Virus record (IMG/VR): IMGVR_UViG_3300037882_000161
Coordinates: 1 to 40,496 of that record
Source of the DNA: a virus
Direction: 5' to 3' (one strand)
DNA length: 40,496 nucleotides
Below are positions 14,047-20,613 of the stretch, piece after piece. The number at the start of each line of letters is the position of its first letter. The stretch's first letter is position 1. A model generated the notes under the pieces. The model was not told the DNA's origin. It was given only the letters and a program-made list of their open reading frames with translations, and did not search any database. A program made the position numbers and the translations under genes.

Positions 14047-14373
14047 ATGAGTAACCAAGATTGGGAACTAAAGGTAGTAGAAAACGCTGGCGAGATTCCA
14101 GCAGAAGATTATCCAGAAGGTATTACTGTCCCCGTGAAGCCTTTACTTTTAGATATTAAGACACAACTGATGTTTGAACCAAAAAGATATGTATACACAG
14201 TGGGATGGAGAGCGTATGTTTGGCAGAAAAAAGAAGGCGGAATCTTCAAAGACCTCAACGCAAGCGAGTACAACGAACTCATTAAGCGAGGCACTGTGTC
14301 TTACACCAGAGAAACTGATGGAGATTCTGGAAGCAGCGCCCCTGTCACCAGCGGTGAAGCAAGCACTTCTTAA
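14047..14373 (+). CDS. Hypothetical replication-operon protein, 108 aa
   Basis: A 108 aa protein with no recognised domain. It begins MSNQDWELKVVENAGEIPAEDY and has a beta-like centre (KRYVYTVGWRAYVWQKKEGG) and a Ser/Gly/Thr-rich end. The SD AGGAGAAG lies 4 bases before ATG 14047. Its 3' third overlaps the next gene in another frame (from 14216), so about 158 bases may encode two proteins. Confidence 0.6.
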   Translation: MSNQDWELKVVENAGEIPAEDYPEGITVPVKPLLLDIKTQLMFEPKRYVYTVGWRAYVWQKKEGGIFKDLNASEYNELIKRGTVSYTRETDGDSGSSAPVTSGEASTS

Positions 14374-14641
14374 CGAACTGCCTGACTTTATAGAAACAGT
14401 AGATGAAAATGCTCGGCAGATATTTGACCCGAATCAGATTTGGTTGGAGTCACTGCAGTTTGCTGACTATGTAGGACAACTCGGTGAGCATCTCCTTGAG
14501 AACCACGGCGATGAGTGCAGGGAAGATATAGCCAATCAACTAAATGCTATGTCAATGGCATGGAAGTTAATGGCAGAGAACGCAATGACTGTACTTGACC
14601 AATCAGAAGGAACATTGGAGTTTAAAAATGCACAGCAGTAA
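14216..14641 (+). CDS. Hypothetical mostly helical protein, 141 aa
   Basis: An acidic helical protein (LTPEKLMEILEAAPLSPAVKQALLNELPDFIETVDENARQIFDP, GEHLLENHGDECREDIANQLNAMSMAWKLMAENAM) of unknown role. The start is uncertain. ATG 14216 has GGAGAG 3-8 bases upstream and gives MFGRKKKAESS; ATG 14318 would trim to MEILEAAPLS and shorten the overlap with the upstream gene to 56 bases. The 3' end overlaps the glycosyltransferase-like gene by 14 bases. Confidence 0.55.
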   Translation: MFGRKKKAESSKTSTQASTTNSLSEALCLTPEKLMEILEAAPLSPAVKQALLNELPDFIETVDENARQIFDPNQIWLESLQFADYVGQLGEHLLENHGDECREDIANQLNAMSMAWKLMAENAMTVLDQSEGTLEFKNAQQ

Positions 14642-15362
14642 AGAGACACTGACTGTAGCGTGGTGCGATAACGGCATGGTTGACGGCAAGTTTGCCGAAG
14701 GCTTGGTCTATACCATCGTCACTGCCTACTCTAAGAACATATTGTTTAACAACGCTATGCGTGTGCAGGGTAACCAGATTGCACGCCAACGCCAAGCGTT
14801 GATTGACAAGTGGTATGACGAGGTTAAGACAGACTGGATTCTATGGGTTGACTCTGACATCGTGCTTACCCTTGATGTGATGAAGTTGATTTGGGATACA
14901 GCAGAGAAACACAGCAAGCCTATTGTTTCTGGCGTTTACTTTATCTCCAAGCAGAACGAAGGCTCACTCATGCAACCTATGCCCGTACTCTTTAATGAGA
15001 CTGGCGACAAGCACATGATGACCTACATCCACCCATTGCCACAGAACCAAGTCATCAAGATTGACAACGCTGGCATGGGATTGGTGTTGATGCATCGCTC
15101 CGTTGTTACACAACTGCGCGAGAAGTTTGGTGCTGATTGCTTCCTCTTTGCAGAGGGTGAAGATGCAGGTGAGAAGTTTATTGGTGAGGATGTGTCCTTC
15201 TTCCGCAAGGTTAAAGAGGTAGGCATCCCTGTCTATGCGCACACAGGTGCAACAGTCAAACACATGAAACGATTTTCGTTTGATTCCAACTACTACAACT
15301 TGTACTGGGCAGCAGTCCAGCACGCGGAGAAACAAAATGGCGACACAACAGCAAGCGAATAA
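14628..15362 (+). CDS. GT-A glycosyltransferase-like protein, 244 aa
   Basis: A glycosyltransferase family 2-like fold. The early beta-alpha region ends in ILWVDSDIV (residues 71-79), where D75-S-D77 is the DxD metal/nucleotide-sugar motif. SGVYFISK and a DNAGMGLVLMHRSVV block follow, with a late GEDVSFFRKVKEVGIPVYAHTGA. This ED..FF..... IP.Y....... H pattern is usual for phage GT-A proteins. It could glycosylate DNA bases, virion proteins or host wall; placement in the replication operon favours a DNA-linked target only weakly. ATG 14628 has GGAG 8 bases upstream. Confidence 0.7.
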   Translation: MHSSKETLTVAWCDNGMVDGKFAEGLVYTIVTAYSKNILFNNAMRVQGNQIARQRQALIDKWYDEVKTDWILWVDSDIVLTLDVMKLIWDTAEKHSKPIVSGVYFISKQNEGSLMQPMPVLFNETGDKHMMTYIHPLPQNQVIKIDNAGMGLVLMHRSVVTQLREKFGADCFLFAEGEDAGEKFIGEDVSFFRKVKEVGIPVYAHTGATVKHMKRFSFDSNYYNLYWAAVQHAEKQNGDTTASE

Positions 15363-15702
15363 GCGTAGAGGTGCAGCGTGGGAGATTGACTTAGCCGATG
15401 AGTTAGTCAATGAGGGCTACGAAGCACAACGATTGCCACGGGCAGGGCGCAATGACATAGGTGATGTCTTTCTTAAGACAGTAAATGATACCTATGTGAT
15501 TGAGGCTAAGGCACCACGGCGTGATGGTCGCATTGACCTGAGCGGGTGGTTGCGTGAGGCTGATGTAGAGGCAGAGAACTATCGCATCTCTAAGAACCTA
15601 GCCCTTGCACCTACCCCATTGGTAATCATTAAGGCATCGAACAAGGGAGTGATGGAGTCTTATGTAGTGCAAAGGCTTAGTGATGCTCTCGCCAAACTCT
15701 AA
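15337..15702 (+). CDS. Hjc-like Holliday junction resolvase / PD-(D/E)XK nuclease, 121 aa
   Basis: Resembles archaeal-type Hjc resolvases. KRRGAAWEIDLADELVNEGYEAQRLPRAGRNDIGDVFL is followed by YVIEAKAPRRDG, so the active-site set is E in WEIDLADEL, D in IGDV and E-x-K in VIEAKA. It would cleave four-way junctions or concatemeric branches before packaging. ATG 15337 is supported by GGAGAAAC and overlaps the previous gene by 26 bases. Confidence 0.75.
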   Translation: MATQQQANKRRGAAWEIDLADELVNEGYEAQRLPRAGRNDIGDVFLKTVNDTYVIEAKAPRRDGRIDLSGWLREADVEAENYRISKNLALAPTPLVIIKASNKGVMESYVVQRLSDALAKL

Positions 15703-16060
15703 ACATGACATCGGTAAAGTGCTAGAACATTACGGGTTTGAGATACCCCATGGCAGAAGGGGCTGGGTCACTGTGCGCTGTGCGTTTCACGGTGATAGAG
15801 TTAAGTCTGCGCGTTTGAACTTAGACAACGGGGGCTTTCGTTGCTTCGGTTGTGACATGGCGGGAGATGTTTACTCCCTTATTATGAAGAAAGAAGGCGT
15901 TGGTTATGGCGAGGCTAAGCAAATCGCAGAGAGAATTACTGGAGAGAGCAACGGAGAACTACGAGCAAAGCCTAAGCGAAATCCTGCCGTATCTGGAGAG
16001 TCGCGGTATAACCGAGGAGACAGCGCGTATGTTCCGCCTCGGCTTCGTGGCGAATCCTGA
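15683..16060 (+). CDS. Primase, CHC2-type zinc-binding part, 125 aa
   Basis: The N-terminal half of a bacterial-type primase. VRCAFHGD...FRCFGCDMAGDVYSLIMKKEG contains the CxxH...CxxC zinc finger of the CHC2 family, followed by GYGEAKQIAERITGES, the usual helix after the finger. After that the frame becomes arginine/proline-rich and ends at 16060. The catalytic Toprim half is in the next gene, +1 frame, overlapping by 155 bases. The start at ATG 15683 (or GTG 15680) overlaps the resolvase gene by 20 bases. The two products presumably work as a complex. Confidence 0.8.
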   Translation: MLSPNSKHDIGKVLEHYGFEIPHGRRGWVTVRCAFHGDRVKSARLNLDNGGFRCFGCDMAGDVYSLIMKKEGVGYGEAKQIAERITGESNGELRAKPKRNPAVSGESRYNRGDSAYVPPRLRGES

Positions 16061-16526
16061 GCCTGGACATGAACCTTATGTCGGGCGACTTGCAATCCCA
16101 TACCTCACACCAACAGGACCCGTTGACCTACGCTTTCGTAGTATCAACCAAGACGGTGCGCCTAAGTATATGTCAAGACCAGGTGCATCCACACACATCT
16201 ACAATGTCAACGCACTCTCATCGGATGGTGATGTACTCGCTATCTGTGAAGGTGAGATTGACACAATCATCGCTACGCAAGCAGGCTTTGTAGCCGTTGG
16301 TTTGCCTGGCGCTAACAACTGGAAACCTTTTTACTCTCGCGTGCTTGCTGATTGGGAGAAGGTAATGTTGTTTTGTGATGGTGATAATGCTGGGCGAGAG
16401 ATGGCTAAGCAAATTACAAGAGAACTAGAAAATGTATTCCCTATTTTTATGCCTGATAACTGTGATGTAAATGATGTGTATCTATCCGAAGGAGCCGATG
16501 GGCTTCATAAAAGAGCGGGCGTTTAA
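15906..16526 (+). CDS. Primase, Toprim catalytic part, 206 aa
   Basis: The Toprim half of the primase. The N-terminus SEILPYLESRGITEETARMFRLGFV is the normal pre-Toprim segment, followed by YLTPTGPVDLRFRSI. The Toprim motifs are LAICEGEIDTIIATQAG (Glu) and VMLFCDGDNAGREMA (DxD). It has its own SD, AAGAAGG 8 bases before ATG 15906, so independent initiation is likely. A +1 frameshift fusion from the zinc-finger gene remains possible because the domains are collinear and the overlap is long. Confidence 0.8.
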   Translation: MARLSKSQRELLERATENYEQSLSEILPYLESRGITEETARMFRLGFVANPEPGHEPYVGRLAIPYLTPTGPVDLRFRSINQDGAPKYMSRPGASTHIYNVNALSSDGDVLAICEGEIDTIIATQAGFVAVGLPGANNWKPFYSRVLADWEKVMLFCDGDNAGREMAKQITRELENVFPIFMPDNCDVNDVYLSEGADGLHKRAGV

Positions 16527-16529
16527 CAA

Positions 16530-16916
16530 GTGGTAAAGAACTCAAGTTTCGATTTAGACTTTGGGTACGGCAGAAAGGGTGAGAAGTTAGTAGAAGAACT
16601 CCTTACCGAAGGCAAGACAATAGAAGTAAAGAGAGATAGAAAATGGTGGGTTACTAACAACCTATACATTGAAGTTGAGTGCTGGTTTATGAAGTCCAAA
16701 TCATGGGAGAAGTCTGGCATCATGGTTACAGAGGCAGCATACTGGGCGTTTGTGTTAGAGAAGGGCGTACTCATGGTGCCTACGAGCCATGTGTTGTATG
16801 CAATCAAAGAGTTTGGTCGTGAGATTACTTGCGAGATTCCTCCCAATAAAAGCAAAGGTTATCTGATTACAGTTGATGACCTACTAATGGCAATGAGGAA
16901 ATTAAAAAATGAGTGA
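16530..16916 (+). CDS. Nuclease-like protein (PD-(D/E)XK pattern), 128 aa
   Basis: A 128 aa protein starting at GTG 16530. GRKGEKLVEELL, then GKTIEVKRDRKWWVTNNLYIEVECW gives an E-x-K followed by an E-x-E strand, resembling the core of small PD-(D/E)XK endonucleases; AAYWAFVLEKGVLMVPTSHV follows. A resolvase-like or VRR-type nuclease is suggested but not secure. It overlaps the sigma-factor start by 8 bases (ATGAGTGA), so the two genes are coupled. Confidence 0.55.
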   Translation: MVKNSSFDLDFGYGRKGEKLVEELLTEGKTIEVKRDRKWWVTNNLYIEVECWFMKSKSWEKSGIMVTEAAYWAFVLEKGVLMVPTSHVLYAIKEFGREITCEIPPNKSKGYLITVDDLLMAMRKLKNE

Positions 16917-17583
16917 CAAGCAAGACATAGTTTGGGAACAGATATACAAGATAGCCCGTATGTCTGCGACACGCAGTAGTCGCATGCATCGTGGTCTTGT
17001 AAGCGTTGATGACATCTATCAACACCTATCGCTATGGGCTTTGGAACACTGGCACAAGATAGAGGAGTGGAACACTGATGACTCCATGCCATATAAGTTA
17101 CGCAAGACTTTCAACAACGAGGCACAGAAGTTAGTTGCCAAGGAGAGAGCAATCAAGTCGCGCTCGCCTATGAGTGATAGTTTCTATTACACGCCAGAGG
17201 TATTGCACGAACTGTTGCGTGATGTGTGGACACATGAGGGCTGGGACTCTGCCTCGGATATGGCATCGGAGTTTGTGTCTAAAAGCAGTAAGCCCGCCGA
17301 AGGTAACAATCGGTTGGCTTTGCTATCGGATGTTAAGCAAGGACTTTCTGCCTTAAGTGATGCAGACAGAGAGTTGTTACGCAATCGTTACCATGATGGT
17401 GGCATGGAGTTTGAGGATTTATCTGTCTTATACGAGGCAAGCGAAGAAGCAATCCGCAAGCGTGTCAAGCGTGCCATCATTAAGTTGCAAGATAGATTGG
17501 GTGGCGAGCCACCTGTATGGCGTGCTGGTAGAAGGCGCAAGAGTAATGCACAAGCACAGGCTGAACTAAAGGAGAACGAATAA
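16909..17583 (+). CDS. RNA polymerase sigma factor (sigma-70/ECF-like), 224 aa
   Basis: Predicted to redirect host RNA polymerase. Residues about 25-75 (VSVDDIYQHLSLWALEHW, LRKTFNNEAQKLVAKERA) resemble region 2. Residues about 145-200 (LSALSDADRELLRNRYHDGGMEFEDLSVLYEASEEAIRKRVKRAIIKLQDRLG) are a clear region 4 helix-turn-helix. The C-terminus is basic. It is the only sigma-like gene in the genome, so it is the natural candidate for switching to late transcription, perhaps from the TATAGT-containing region upstream of the terminase. Confidence 0.75.
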   Translation: MSDKQDIVWEQIYKIARMSATRSSRMHRGLVSVDDIYQHLSLWALEHWHKIEEWNTDDSMPYKLRKTFNNEAQKLVAKERAIKSRSPMSDSFYYTPEVLHELLRDVWTHEGWDSASDMASEFVSKSSKPAEGNNRLALLSDVKQGLSALSDADRELLRNRYHDGGMEFEDLSVLYEASEEAIRKRVKRAIIKLQDRLGGEPPVWRAGRRRKSNAQAQAELKENE

Positions 17584-17714
17584 TGGAAAAGAAAATTGGC
17601 AAGAAGGTTTGGTTTGCTTATGGTCGCAAGAGTGGGTTCGGTATTGGCTTTGATATTAGCCGTTGGTACACCACCATTGACCTTGGTTTCTGGTACATCG
17701 GAGTTGAATACTAA
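17583..17714 (+). CDS. Small conserved phage protein, 43 aa
   Basis: A 43 aa protein (MEKKIGKKVWFAYGRKSG, then FDISRWYTTIDLGFWYIGVEY) coupled by TAATG on both sides. The aromatic IDLGFWYIGVEY ending recalls tiny proteins I have seen in actinophage and other phage replication operons; function unknown. It is likely a single small beta-sheet. Confidence 0.65.
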   Translation: MEKKIGKKVWFAYGRKSGFGIGFDISRWYTTIDLGFWYIGVEY

Positions 17715-18253
17715 TGATTATCGGGTTGAGTGGATACGCACAATCAGGTAAGGACAGCACGGCAGAATTGTTGTGTCTTAATTACGGATACACACGCCTT
17801 GCTTTCGCTGACCCTATGCGCCAAGCGCTAATGATTATCAACCCTAAGTTGGATAGCATCACGCGTGTCTCTGACTTGGTAGAGGACTATGGCTGGGATG
17901 TAGCCAAGAAGAATCCAGAAGTTCGCCGTCTATTACAAGTGCTAGGCACTGACTTTGGGCGCAAGATGTTAGGCGATGATGTGTGGATTAACATTGCATT
18001 ATCAGGTATTAAGTCAGAAGATAAGATTGTTATCTCTGATGTGCGCTACCCCAATGAGGCACAGGCAATCAAGAATCTTGGCGGTACTGTATGGCGTATA
18101 AACCGACACAACCACAGCGCTGTCAATGGTCACACATCAGAGCATGCGATGGATAACTACATGTTTAATCATGTTATCTATAACGATGGAACTCTTGATG
18201 ACTTAAGTGATGAAGTGTTCATGCTTGCTAAGGAATTAAATCTTAGTTCTTAA
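17714..18253 (+). CDS. Deoxynucleoside monophosphate kinase-like, 179 aa
   Basis: A P-loop kinase of the phage dNMP kinase type (T4 gp1-like). GLSGYAQSGKDSTAELL is the Walker A. LAFADPMRQAL is the substrate-side segment, RRLLQVLGTDFGRKMLGDDVWINIAL the family hallmark and IVISDVRYPNEAQAIKNLGG the Walker-B-like strand. It would phosphorylate dNMPs from host DNA breakdown to feed synthesis. It is the last gene of the rightward replication operon, ending just before a bidirectional terminator. Confidence 0.85.
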   Translation: MIIGLSGYAQSGKDSTAELLCLNYGYTRLAFADPMRQALMIINPKLDSITRVSDLVEDYGWDVAKKNPEVRRLLQVLGTDFGRKMLGDDVWINIALSGIKSEDKIVISDVRYPNEAQAIKNLGGTVWRINRHNHSAVNGHTSEHAMDNYMFNHVIYNDGTLDDLSDEVFMLAKELNLSS

Positions 18254-18256
18254 TAC

Positions 18257-18307
18257 ATAAGAAAGCCCGCCAGAGACAGGAGAGAATCTAGCGGGCTTCG
18301 TTCTTAT
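18257..18307. terminator. Bidirectional terminator between convergent operons
   Basis: ATAAGAA-AGCCCGC and GCGGGCT-tcg-TTCTTAT form a long imperfect stem (arms 18257-18270 and 18291-18307) with a 20-base loop. It is flanked by short A/T tracts on both sides and lies between the dNMP kinase stop (18253) and the WhiB stop (18312). Confidence 0.8.
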
Positions 18308-18311
18308 CGTA

Positions 18312-18665
18312 TCATGGATTGTGTTGCGGGTCTGCAATCGCCAATCCTAAAGTGTTACGCATCTTGTGTCGCATAGGTGGAGTGGTGCCACCCCATACTC
18401 CGTATCTTTCGTGGGCTAAGCCCCACTCCAAGCAAGCCTGCATTACTGGACAGTCGGCACACATGCGCTTGAACATGCGCTCCTCGTCACGACTAAAGAG
18501 TTCTTGCGGTGGATAAAAGACATCGGTATCTATGCCTCGACAGATAGCACCTTCCCATAGTTTTGCATTGTATCTTAAGACATAAGTAAGTAATCCCTTA
18601 CCATATCTATTCGTGCTTCCCTTTACTGCGATAACCCTGTGGTGCAGAGGCTTGAACAAACTCAC
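18312..18665 (-). CDS. WhiB-family iron-sulphur transcription regulator, 117 aa
   Basis: An actinobacterial WhiB-like protein. The cluster-binding set is C42 (GAICRGID), C69, C72 and C78 (MCADCPVMQACLEWGLAHE), followed by the G[VI]WGG turn (GVWGGTT, 89-93) and a basic C-terminal part (PPMRHKMR). WhiB proteins bind a 4Fe-4S cluster and contact the principal sigma factor; phage copies can down-regulate host whiB genes. It starts at GTG 18665, overlapping the upstream TGA. It is the last gene of a leftward unit. The N-terminal 35 residues are an extra basic extension. Its presence is the best host marker here. Confidence 0.9.
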   Translation of the reverse strand: MSLFKPLHHRVIAVKGSTNRYGKGLLTYVLRYNAKLWEGAICRGIDTDVFYPPQELFSRDEERMFKRMCADCPVMQACLEWGLAHERYGVWGGTTPPMRHKMRNTLGLAIADPQHNP

Positions 18666-18874
18666 ATTAACTCCTTCTCAATAGCCTGAATAGTAGGGCA
18701 AGGGTATGACATCATCCCATCTCCAAACCAACACGCACCACATAGATGTTCGTTTCCTTCTATGGGCTTATGCAATTCCACTACCGCAAGTAGTGCTGCG
18801 TAAGGAGTATCAAGGGTTCTACTTTTCCTGTAGTGATTGCTCTTTATGTTAGATAACAATTCGTTATAGTTCAT
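18662..18874 (-). CDS. Small Cys-containing conserved protein, 70 aa
   Basis: A 70 aa protein (MNYNELLSNIK, PYAALLAVVELHKP, then HLCGACWFGDGMMSYPCPTIQAIEKELM) with CxxC and a YPCPTIQAI end, a layout I recall from many actinophage hypothetical proteins that lie near whiB genes. It probably binds zinc. It starts in a TAA-GAC-ATG junction containing the TTAAGACA motif and overlaps the WhiB start by ATGTGAG. Confidence 0.7.
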   Translation of the reverse strand: MNYNELLSNIKSNHYRKSRTLDTPYAALLAVVELHKPIEGNEHLCGACWFGDGMMSYPCPTIQAIEKELM

Positions 18875-18877
18875 GTC

Positions 18878-19321
18878 TTAATACCAACCCTTGGCTAAGT
18901 GGTGGGCGTATGCCTTGCATACACCATTGCTTCCATACCTGTGCTTGATATAGCGCAAGCCCGCATCAACCTGCTTCATGCCGTCACGCGTGGGCTTCAC
19001 CTTGATATTCTTCCATGTGCTGTTAAGTAACTGCGGGATACCCATCGCACTAGACTTCTTGTTCTTTGCTTCTGGTCGCCAGTTTGACTCGCGCATCCAC
19101 AATTCATAGAGACATGGGTACTGCTCAAGCATGTTCGCTTCTGTTAATTTCTCTATGGCATAGCGTTGGTAATCGTTCTGATAGTAGGCAATCACCTTGC
19201 CATGTGGTGGCTTCACAATAAAGGTGGCTGGTTCCTTAAAGATAAAGAGCAAACCAAGTACAAGGGCTGTGACAATCCACAGTCGGGCATGCGGGTGTAT
19301 CTGTCTTAAGTCATTAAACAT
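18878..19321 (-). CDS. Membrane-anchored lytic transglycosylase-like protein, 147 aa
   Basis: An SLT-type muramidase fold. LYELWMRESNWRPEAKNKKSSAMGIPQLLNSTW holds the catalytic Glu (E78 in RESNW) and the GIPQLL motif, followed by GLRYIKHRYGSNGVCKAYAHH. Residues 13-28 (LWIVTALVLGLLFIF) form an N-terminal signal-anchor, so the enzyme should face the cell wall. Start ATG 19321 overlaps the upstream stop by 8 bases and has GAGAGAAAG upstream; an earlier ATG at 19351 lacks an SD. It lies in the leftward array, far from the endolysin, so it may act at another stage. Confidence 0.75.
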   Translation of the reverse strand: MFNDLRQIHPHARLWIVTALVLGLLFIFKEPATFIVKPPHGKVIAYYQNDYQRYAIEKLTEANMLEQYPCLYELWMRESNWRPEAKNKKSSAMGIPQLLNSTWKNIKVKPTRDGMKQVDAGLRYIKHRYGSNGVCKAYAHHLAKGWY

Positions 19322-19490
19322 TACTGTCCAACTTTCTCTCGGCTTCTGCATGTAGGAAAGTATCTATCGCCTTTTCTTCTATGTCCTTCTGCTTCTCGGT
19401 GCAAGGGTTGCACTTCTCGTACATGTAGTTCATAGTTCTAGGGTTCTCTACTGTGATACCGCAACCCAAGCACTCCATTAGTACGGTCAT
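19314..19490 (-). CDS. Small zinc-ribbon protein, 58 aa
   Basis: A 58 aa protein with MECLGCGITVE and YMYEKCNPCTEKQ (two CxxC pairs), followed by an acidic helix. It is probably a zinc ribbon of unknown target. Its ATG overlaps the upstream TGA (ATGA), and its TAA overlaps the transglycosylase start. Confidence 0.65.
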   Translation of the reverse strand: MTVLMECLGCGITVENPRTMNYMYEKCNPCTEKQKDIEEKAIDTFLHAEAERKLDSNV

Positions 19491-19750
19491 GGTGTCTCCT
19501 TCTTTGAGTGTTCTGTTAGTGAGTCAAGGAAATAACCTATACTCATGTCACCTGCTTCGTCAATAGCATCCGCCCATGCTGGTGCCTGAATCCATCTACC
19601 TTCTAGGTCAAGCCACTGAATATCAAAGCCATCGTGGTAATCCCAGTGCAAGATAACTCGTACCTCCTGCCCATCGCATGTGATGTTCATGTCCTTGTCG
19701 TATGCTGTTTCTGTCTTAAGTAATGCACCAACTTCTAGTTGCTTAGTCAT
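19487..19750 (-). CDS. Hypothetical protein, 87 aa
   Basis: An unrecognised 87 aa protein starting MTKQLEVGALLKTETAYDKD, beta-rich in the middle (ITCDGQEVRVILHWDYHDGFDIQWLDLEGRWIQAP) and ending LTEHSKKETP. ATG 19750 is chosen because it overlaps the upstream stop (ATGACTAA) and follows GGAG. A longer in-frame start is not supported. The LLKTE codons carry one TTAAGACA copy. Confidence 0.6.
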   Translation of the reverse strand: MTKQLEVGALLKTETAYDKDMNITCDGQEVRVILHWDYHDGFDIQWLDLEGRWIQAPAWADAIDEAGDMSIGYFLDSLTEHSKKETP

Positions 19751-19856
19751 CTCCGTACATCTCCTCAAGTGTGTCGTATGGTGAGTCTGGTTCCGTATCT
19801 TCCTCGTCAAGACCAAGGGCTATGTCGTCACCCTCTAGGTAGCGTGGCTCGCTCAT
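19743..19856 (-). CDS. Acidic mini-protein, 37 aa
   Basis: A strongly acidic 37 aa protein (MSEPRYLEGDDIALGLDEEDTEPDSPYDTLEEMYGDD). It has a good SD (AGGAGAAAAC) directly after a TTAAGACA copy, and overlaps both neighbours in ATGA/ATGACTAA style. The acidic, DNA-mimic-like composition is noted, but no function can be given. Confidence 0.6.
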   Translation of the reverse strand: MSEPRYLEGDDIALGLDEEDTEPDSPYDTLEEMYGDD

Positions 19857-20002
19857 TTGTTTTCTCCTGTCTTAAGTAACAATAAGTAATGTTCATAGAC
19901 TCCGTGCCAATAGTCGAAGTCCTCGTTGTTTTTAGTAGCGTTGCGTTGCTCACGCGCTCGCTTGATAAGTGACTGCACCTGCTTGCGTTCGGTATCGGTC
20001 AT
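19853..20002 (-). CDS. Hypothetical mini-protein, 49 aa
   Basis: A 49 aa, mainly helical protein (MTDTERKQVQSLIKRAREQR, FDYWHGVYEHYLLLLKTGENK). It begins at the TAA-GAC-ATG junction with a TTAAGACA copy and ends over a second copy (LLKTG), which also supplies the SD of the following gene. Confidence 0.6.
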   Translation of the reverse strand: MTDTERKQVQSLIKRAREQRNATKNNEDFDYWHGVYEHYLLLLKTGENK

Positions 20003-20005
20003 GTC

Positions 20006-20179
20006 TTAAGCCACATCTTTCTTATCGGCAACTGACTTCTGACATAGCACCACATGGCTGTGTTTGCATGTGCATTGGGGCGCACGATTCTTGGTTCGTC
20101 TTGTGACTATCTCGATAGAGGCATCGCATGAGGTGCATACATACCAGTAACTGACCCACTCTTTTGTCAATGTAGCCAT
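20006..20179 (-). CDS. Small zinc-ribbon protein, 57 aa
   Basis: A 57 aa protein: YWYVCTSCDASIEIVTRR then APQCTCKHSHVVLCQKS. The CxxC and CxC pairs suggest a zinc ribbon. ATG 20179 overlaps the upstream TAA (TAATG), and the stop lies in the TTAAGACATG junction. A competing 88-codon frame over the same bases is discarded because it lacks a start signal and Cys pairing. Confidence 0.65.
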   Translation of the reverse strand: MATLTKEWVSYWYVCTSCDASIEIVTRRTKNRAPQCTCKHSHVVLCQKSVADKKDVA

Positions 20180-20520
20180 TAGCCATACACCACCTCTCCA
20201 AGTACAGCCACCTGCAAGACTGCATCACCGCAGATAGCATCGTAATCATCGAAGTCGAACAAGTCCATAGACACCTGCTTGTTGGCAATAGGCAAGGCTT
20301 TTGCTAACTCCTCAATGCCGACAATCTTTTCTGTCTTAAGTAATGACACCTCATCTATAGCAACCAGTCTGACCTGACCGATGACATCCCATGATGTATC
20401 GCCAAGGTATTCAACCTCATGCCAGTGAGTTCCGAAAGACTCAAAGGCTGACCCGAATACTGAATCCCATAGTTCCTGCTTGTTAATCTCTACTGCGATT
20501 GTGATTGTTTCTTCTGACAT
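20179..20520 (-). CDS. Hypothetical protein, first gene of leftward unit A, 113 aa
   Basis: A 113 aa acidic protein (ITIAVEINKQELWDSVFGSAFESFGTHWHEVEYLG, then VRLVAIDE) with no domain I can name; similar short proteins occur in actinophage early regions (recollection). It has a strong SD AGGAGAAAG before ATG 20520. It is the first gene after CRP-like box A and its promoter, and heads the run down to WhiB. A TTAAGACA copy encodes LLKTEK. Confidence 0.65.
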   Translation of the reverse strand: MSEETITIAVEINKQELWDSVFGSAFESFGTHWHEVEYLGDTSWDVIGQVRLVAIDEVSLLKTEKIVGIEELAKALPIANKQVSMDLFDFDDYDAICGDAVLQVAVLGEVVYG

Positions 20521-20550
20521 TTCTTTCTCCTGTCTGTTGTTGGTGGTTGT

Positions 20551-20606
20551 ATTTAACTCTCGTCACCTATGCGGTGTCAAGGATTTGTCATGTGATGTTG
20601 GTCACA
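20551..20606 (-). promoter_or_regulatory. CRP-like box A plus promoter for the 20520-18312 unit
   Basis: Box TGTGATGTTGGTCACA (20591-20606) fits TGTGA-N6-TCACA. Reading leftward, after a 10-base gap come TTGACA (20580-20575), an 18-base spacer and TTAAAT (20556-20551), about 30 bases before ATG 20520. The box is centred near -54 of the predicted start, suitable for activation by a CRP-family protein. One TTAAGACA copy lies 3 bases further upstream (20610-20617). Confidence 0.65.
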
Positions 20607-20613
20607 CTCTGTC

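Noticed and set aside
11375-15480. TTAAGACA copies at 11375, 14156 and 15473 as part of the regulated family
   Set aside because: They are on the other strand, sparse, and at about the density expected from KT codons; treated as background.
20022-20288. 88-codon leftward frame over the zinc-ribbon gene
   Set aside because: The frame at 20006-20179 has a proper TAATG start, CxxC pairs and ends in the common stop-start junction; this one has none.
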